Assembly (NCBI GenBank): GCA_009699765.1
Contig: WLNN01000040.1
Location: 1-10,304 of the forward strand
Direction: 5' to 3'
From: Actinomycetota bacterium
GTDB taxonomy: Bacteria > Actinomycetota > Actinomycetes > Nanopelagicales > Nanopelagicaceae
Length of the DNA: 10,304 bases
Shown: in pieces, positions 7,338 through 10,304 of the stretch
Position numbering within the stretch: the first letter of the stretch is position 1
Layout: every line of letters begins with the position of its first letter
Position numbers and translations under genes: made by a program
Notes under the pieces: generated by a model
What the model was told of the DNA's origin: nothing
What the model saw: only the letters and a program-made list of their open reading frames with translations
The model's database searches: none

Positions 7338-8822
7338 TTAGTGTATTCCTGCGCCTTCAGTTTCAACTAAAGCTTCCTTGCCAATATTGATAAAGAAGAA
7401 GAGCACAATCGCGCCAGTAAATAGAAGTGCTGCACTGAACTTAAATGCAACGGTATAACCGTGGGTCATTGCGGCAAATCTTCCTGCCATATCGTCTTGA
7501 GCAATGGCATTGACTGTGAAATAAGAAGCAGTTGCAGTGGCAGCAACTGTGTTGAGAAGAGCGGTTCCAAGAGATCCGCCAATCTGTTGTGATGTATTGA
7601 CCATTGCACTTGCTACGCCAGTGTCATGGCCTGAAATTCCATGAAGTGATGTCGAGGTAAGTGGAATAAAGACAAGCGCCATACCGCTAGACATGATGAG
7701 CAATGAAGGCACTACGTGAGTCAAATATGAAGTTTCTGGAGTAATTCGTGTCAGCAGAAGAAGACCAATACTTGCTGCAACCAAGCCAGGAACCATCAGT
7801 GGCTTAGGACCGAATTTCGGCAGTAGTTGCGATGCAACTCCCGCGAAGACAATGATGCCAGCAGTAAATGGTAAGAAAGCAAAGCCTGATTTTAGTGGGC
7901 TGTATCCGAGAACAACTTGGAGATAAAGACCAAGAAATAGGAACATCGAGAAGAGGCCAGCGCCGACAACCAACGAACCTAAATATGAACCGCCGCGGTT
8001 GCGATCTTTAATAACGCGAAGCGGCATCAATGGATTCTTCACCTTAGATTCGATCTGAATAAAGAGAAACAAAAGAATTGCTGCTGCAATAAACAATGAG
8101 ATAGTAATTGTTGAAGACCAACCCTTTGTTGCCGCCTCATTAAATCCATAGGTAAGCGCGAAAAGCCCAAGCGTGGCTGTGATTACACCTGGAATGTCGT
8201 AAGTGTTGTCACCTTCAGCCTTTGACTCATGCACAAACTTAAGTGCGAGAATTCCAGCGATAATTGCGATTGGAGTATTTACACCTAAGCACCAGCGCCA
8301 TGAGGCGAACTCAGTCAATGTTCCGCCAACAATCAGACCGATAGCGGCGCCGCCGCCCGAAATTGCACCAAATACACCAAATGCTTTTGCGCGCTCTGCT
8401 GGAACAGTAAATGTCTCAGAGATAATCGCAAGTGCAGCTGGTGCAAGAAGGGCACCGAAGACACCTTGAAGTGCGCGAGAGCTATAAAGCATTCCTTGGT
8501 TAGCAGCAAAGCCACCAATTGCAGATGCACCAGCGAATCCAACAAGTCCGGTGAGGAAAATCTTCTTGCGTCCCATGTAGTCACCGATGCGACCGCCTAG
8601 GAGAAGAAGTGAGCCAAAAGCCAATGTGTATGCCGTGATTACCCACTGCTGGTTAGCATCCGAAATACCAAGATCAATTTTGGCGCTTGGAATTGCTATG
8701 TTCATGATTGAGCTATCGAGGACGAGCATCAACTGAGAAATCGCAATAACAATAAGCGTTCTCCAGCGATCTGGTGCTTGGCCTTTGATATGGCCTTGCG
8801 CATCGCGGTTTTGATTTGGCAC
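7338..8822 (-). CDS. MFS exporter, DHA2 (14-TMS, EmrB/QacA-like) family
   Basis: The 494-residue protein shows 14 hydrophobic segments by eye (about 22-43, 59-77, 88-106, 111-132, 147-167, 176-196, 210-226, 237-259, 278-303, 313-335, 344-360, 371-392, 403-433, 459-480). The count fits DHA2 proton-driven drug exporters. Typical motifs are LDSSIMNIAIPSAK in TM1 with Asp36, loop motif A GGRIGDYMGRKK (76-87), SSRALQG (114-120), and the SGGGAAIGLIVGG stretch in TM5. The last is the GL form of motif C, without the usual proline. HDTGVASAMVNTSQQIGG (399-416) is also typical of the group. The substrate cannot be told. The GTG start at 8822 is the first start after an in-frame TAA and has a Shine-Dalgarno site six bases before it. 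The gene is divergent from ilvD and convergent to gatB. A palindrome upstream suggests repression by an unlinked regulator. Confidence 0.93.
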   Translation of the reverse strand: MPNQNRDAQGHIKGQAPDRWRTLIVIAISQLMLVLDSSIMNIAIPSAKIDLGISDANQQWVITAYTLAFGSLLLLGGRIGDYMGRKKIFLTGLVGFAGASAIGGFAANQGMLYSSRALQGVFGALLAPAALAIISETFTVPAERAKAFGVFGAISGGGAAIGLIVGGTLTEFASWRWCLGVNTPIAIIAGILALKFVHESKAEGDNTYDIPGVITATLGLFALTYGFNEAATKGWSSTITISLFIAAAILLFLFIQIESKVKNPLMPLRVIKDRNRGGSYLGSLVVGAGLFSMFLFLGLYLQVVLGYSPLKSGFAFLPFTAGIIVFAGVASQLLPKFGPKPLMVPGLVAASIGLLLLTRITPETSYLTHVVPSLLIMSSGMALVFIPLTSTSLHGISGHDTGVASAMVNTSQQIGGSLGTALLNTVAATATASYFTVNAIAQDDMAGRFAAMTHGYTVAFKFSAALLFTGAIVLFFFINIGKEALVETEGAGIH

Positions 8823-8828
8823 AGGAAA

Positions 8829-8833
8829 TCTCC
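8829..8833 (-). promoter_or_regulatory. Ribosome binding site of the MFS exporter
   Basis: On the minus strand GGAGA stands six bases before the GTG at 8822, a standard spacing. This supports the GTG start and shows that this gene, unlike proA, gatC and ilvD, has a normal leader. Confidence 0.7.
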
Positions 8834-8880
8834 AATATGTTTAATGTTGCGGTGTGAGTGGTGCGTTGAATAAGCGAGGA

Positions 8881-8897
8881 TCAAGAAATTATCTTGA
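8881..8897. promoter_or_regulatory. Candidate operator: TCAAGA-AATTA-TCTTGA palindrome
   Basis: Six-base arms TCAAGA (8881-8886) and TCTTGA (8892-8897) are perfect inverted repeats around AATTA. The 17-bp size and symmetry resemble sites for dimeric repressors such as TetR or MarR family members. It begins just downstream of a consensus TATAAT on the minus strand (8906-8911), where a bound repressor would block the exporter. The heptamer TTGAATA occurs at 8866-8872 and again at 8894-8900, overlapping one arm. No regulator gene is present in the window. Confidence 0.45.
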
Positions 8898-8905
8898 ATA
8901 GTGGA

Positions 8906-8911
8906 ATTATA
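8906..8911 (-). promoter_or_regulatory. Candidate -10 box (TATAAT) of the MFS exporter
   Basis: Read on the minus strand, these six bases are the perfect consensus TATAAT. The predicted transcript start is near 8898-8900, giving a leader of roughly 75 bases before the GTG at 8822. No -35 match to TTGACA is seen at 16-19 bases upstream. Confidence 0.5.
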
Positions 8912-8927
8912 GAGGCAGGGCTAGAAC

Positions 8928-8960
8928 TTCTCCTGTTGAGAAATGGAGATAGAATTCTCA
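8928..8960. repeat. Alternating TTCTC / GAGAA inverted repeats over the ilvD promoter
   Basis: TTCTC (8928-8932), TGAGAA (8937-8942) and TTCTCA (8955-8960) form two overlapping inverted pairs that share the middle arm. The outer pair, TGAGAA and TTCTCA, flanks the ilvD -10 box. As DNA this could be a regulator site for ilvD; as RNA only the last arm would be in a leaderless transcript, so attenuation is unlikely. Arms are short and chance is possible. Confidence 0.3.
8950..8955 (+). promoter_or_regulatory. Candidate -10 box of ilvD, leaderless arrangement
   Basis: TAGAAT matches TANNNT, followed by exactly six bases (TCTCAC) and the ilvD ATG. A GGAG at 8945-8948 is 13 bases from the ATG, too far for a normal ribosome binding site, so the -10/leaderless reading is preferred. 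No clear -35. Confidence 0.5.
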
Positions 8961-8961
8961 C

Positions 8962-10304
8962 ATGTCGAAGATGAAACCCCGCTCAGGTCTGGTCACTGAT
9001 GGAATGGAGCGAGCACCGGCTCGCGGAATGCTCCGCGCAGTTGGCATGGGTGATGAGGATTGGGTTAAGCCGCAGATCGGTATTGCATCTTCTTGGAATG
9101 AAATCACACCTTGCAATCTTTCTCTAGCTCGCCTTGCTACTGCTTCACGAAAAGGCGTTATTGATGCAGGTGGCTTTCCGATGCAATTCGGAACGATCTC
9201 GGTCTCAGACGGAATTTCAATGGGCCATGAAGGAATGCACTTCTCATTAGTTTCTCGTGAAGTAATTGCGGATTCAGTCGAGACCGTCATGCAAGCGGAG
9301 CGTCTCGACGGAATGGTGATGTTTGCCGGTTGCGATAAATCACTTCCTGGAATGATGATGGCAGCAGCTCGTATCGATGTTGCAGCAGTCTTTGTATATG
9401 CGGGTTCCACTCTTCCAGGTCAGGTTGACGGCAAAGACGTCACAATCATTGATGCATTCGAAGCCGTTGGCGCCTGTGCGCGTGGATTAATTACTGAAGA
9501 GCGCGTAGGACAAATTGAACGAGCTATCTGCCCAGGTGAGGGTGCTTGTGGTGGCATGTACACCGCAAACACAATGGCAACAGTTGGAGAAGCAATCGGA
9601 CTCTCACTTCCAGGTTCAGCTGCGCCTCCTGCAGTTGATCGTCGCCGTGATGGATATTCAGAGGCATCTGGTGCAGCTGTCGTTAATCTCATCGCAAAGG
9701 GAATTACCACTCGCGATATTTTGACTAAGAAAGCATTTGAAAATGCGATTACAGCTGTCATGGCACTCGGTGGTTCTACAAACGCAGTTCTTCATTTACT
9801 TGCGATAGCTCACGAGGCTGAAGTTGATTTAACACTCGAAGATTTCCATCGTATTGGCGCACGAGTCCCACTACTTGGTGATCTCAAGCCATTCGGTAAG
9901 TATGTAATGTCTGATGTTGATCGAGTTGGTGGAATTCCGGTCGTACTTCGCATGCTTCTAGATGCCGGTTATTTACACGGAGATTGCTTGACTGTTACCG
10001 GAAAGACAATGGCCGAGAACTTGGCAGATATCAATCCACCACTAGCAGATGGAGATGTGCTTCATGCAATTTCGACTCCACTTTCTACCGATGTCGGAAT
10101 AACAATTCTTGGCGGCACGCTTGCTAGCGATGGCGCAGTCTGTAAAACAGCTGGAATCGGAATTGAATCTTTCGAAGGTCCTGCCCGTGTATTCGAACGC
10201 GAACGCGCGGCAATGGACGCTCTTGAAAACGGAACCATTCAAGCTGGAGATGTTGTTGTGATTCGCTACGAAGGCCCTAAGGGCGGACCTGGAATGCGCG
10301 AGAT
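8962..10304 (+). CDS. ilvD: Dihydroxy-acid dehydratase, N-terminal ~447 residues (3'-truncated by window edge)
   Basis: IlvD dehydrates 2,3-dihydroxy-3-methyl acids to the 2-keto acid precursors of valine, leucine and isoleucine. The frame is open from ATG 8962 to the window end (447 codons plus two bases); the family is about 560 residues, so roughly the last fifth is missing, including the C-terminal catalytic serine region. The three iron-sulfur ligand cysteines are present: Cys51 (ITPCN), Cys124 (GCDKSLPG) and Cys196 ([14 protein letters not shown]). The magnesium ligands also appear, Asp83 in VSDGISMG, Asp125 and Lys126 (carbamylated in solved homologues). [16 protein letters not shown] and [10 protein letters not shown] are further family signatures. 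I chose ATG 8962 because of the TAGAAT box six bases upstream; an in-frame ATG at codon 4 is the only close alternative. In many actinobacteria ilv genes lie near gatCAB, which agrees with this context. Confidence 0.97.
   Translation, partial: MSKMKPRSGLVTDGMERAPARGMLRAVGMGDEDWVKPQIGIASSWNEITPCNLSLARLATASRKGVIDAGGFPMQFGTISVSDGISMGHEGMHFSLVSREVIADSVETVMQAERLDGMVMFAGCDKSLPGMMMAAARIDVAAVFVYAGSTLPGQVDGKDVTIIDAFEAVGACARGLITEERVGQIERAICPGEGACGGMYTANTMATVGEAIGLSLPGSAAPPAVDRRRDGYSEASGAAVVNLIAKGITTRDILTKKAFENAITAVMALGGSTNAVLHLLAIAHEAEVDLTLEDFHRIGARVPLLGDLKPFGKYVMSDVDRVGGIPVVLRMLLDAGYLHGDCLTVTGKTMAENLADINPPLADGDVLHAISTPLSTDVGITILGGTLASDGAVCKTAGIGIESFEGPARVFERERAAMDALENGTIQAGDVVVIRYEGPKGGPGMRE

Noticed and set aside
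8320..8345. Missing proline in motif C of the exporter (GLIVGG instead of GPxxGG)
   Set aside because: The GL variant is, as far as I know, common among DHA2 proteins with SGGGAAIG-type TM5 segments, so it is not a sign of lost function.
8203..8469. A plus-strand open frame of 88 codons inside the exporter gene
   Set aside because: It is antisense to conserved transmembrane segments of the MFS protein and has no recognisable features.
8958..9761. Two open frames on the minus strand across ilvD (150 and 113 codons)
   Set aside because: They lie wholly or almost wholly opposite the strongly conserved ilvD sequence, have low-complexity Ser/Arg/Ala-rich translations, and have no ribosome binding site; they are mirror frames of a real gene.
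1..10304. Possible CRISPR array, insertion sequence, tRNA or prophage elements
   Set aside because: Nearly the whole window is accounted for by eight genes with gaps of at most 139 bases; I see no spaced direct repeats, terminal inverted repeats, transposase motifs or tRNA-like folds.

Overview
The window looks like a chromosomal segment from a small-genome, moderately AT-rich actinobacterium. The evidence is the order obgE-proB-proA, an indispensable-type GatCAB amidotransferase operon followed nearby by ilvD (actinobacteria often carry gatCAB close to ilv genes), an ObgE with an extended acidic tail, very short intergenic gaps, and several start codons that look leaderless. Base composition and gene compactness would fit freshwater Nanopelagicales (acI lineage). 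That placement is an inference from style; I could not search a database.

Layout from left to right: the 3' end of obgE (1-360) abuts proB (361-1476). A membrane-anchored serine hydrolase of the beta-lactamase/NylB-like fold lies on the opposite strand (1462-2631). It overlaps the end of proB by 15 bases and sits back to back with proA (2665-3933), so it splits the usual proBA pair. After a 46-base gap comes the tight gatC-gatA-gatB operon (3980-7278). A strong bidirectional terminator (7290-7326) is shared with a convergent DHA2-type drug exporter (7338-8822, minus strand). A 139-base divergent control region then leads into ilvD (8962 onward), which runs off the right edge. No stretch of more than 300 bases lacks a gene. 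I see no RNA genes, insertion sequences or CRISPR arrays.

Functionally, proB and proA supply the first two steps of proline synthesis. GatCAB corrects misacylated Glu-tRNA(Gln) and/or Asp-tRNA(Asn) for translation. IlvD makes the 2-keto acid precursors of branched-chain amino acids. The hydrolase and the exporter are the two accessory genes, and both sit on the minus strand inside otherwise conserved housekeeping neighbourhoods.

The most interesting signals are regulatory. The genes that head transcription units (proA, gatC, ilvD and possibly the hydrolase) have a TANNNT -10 box only 6-7 bases before the start codon, while genes inside operons have Shine-Dalgarno sites. A perfect 6-bp-arm palindrome lies at the predicted start of the exporter transcript. 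I found no convincing evidence of a wholly new biological system; this is mostly conserved metabolism with two accessory insertions.
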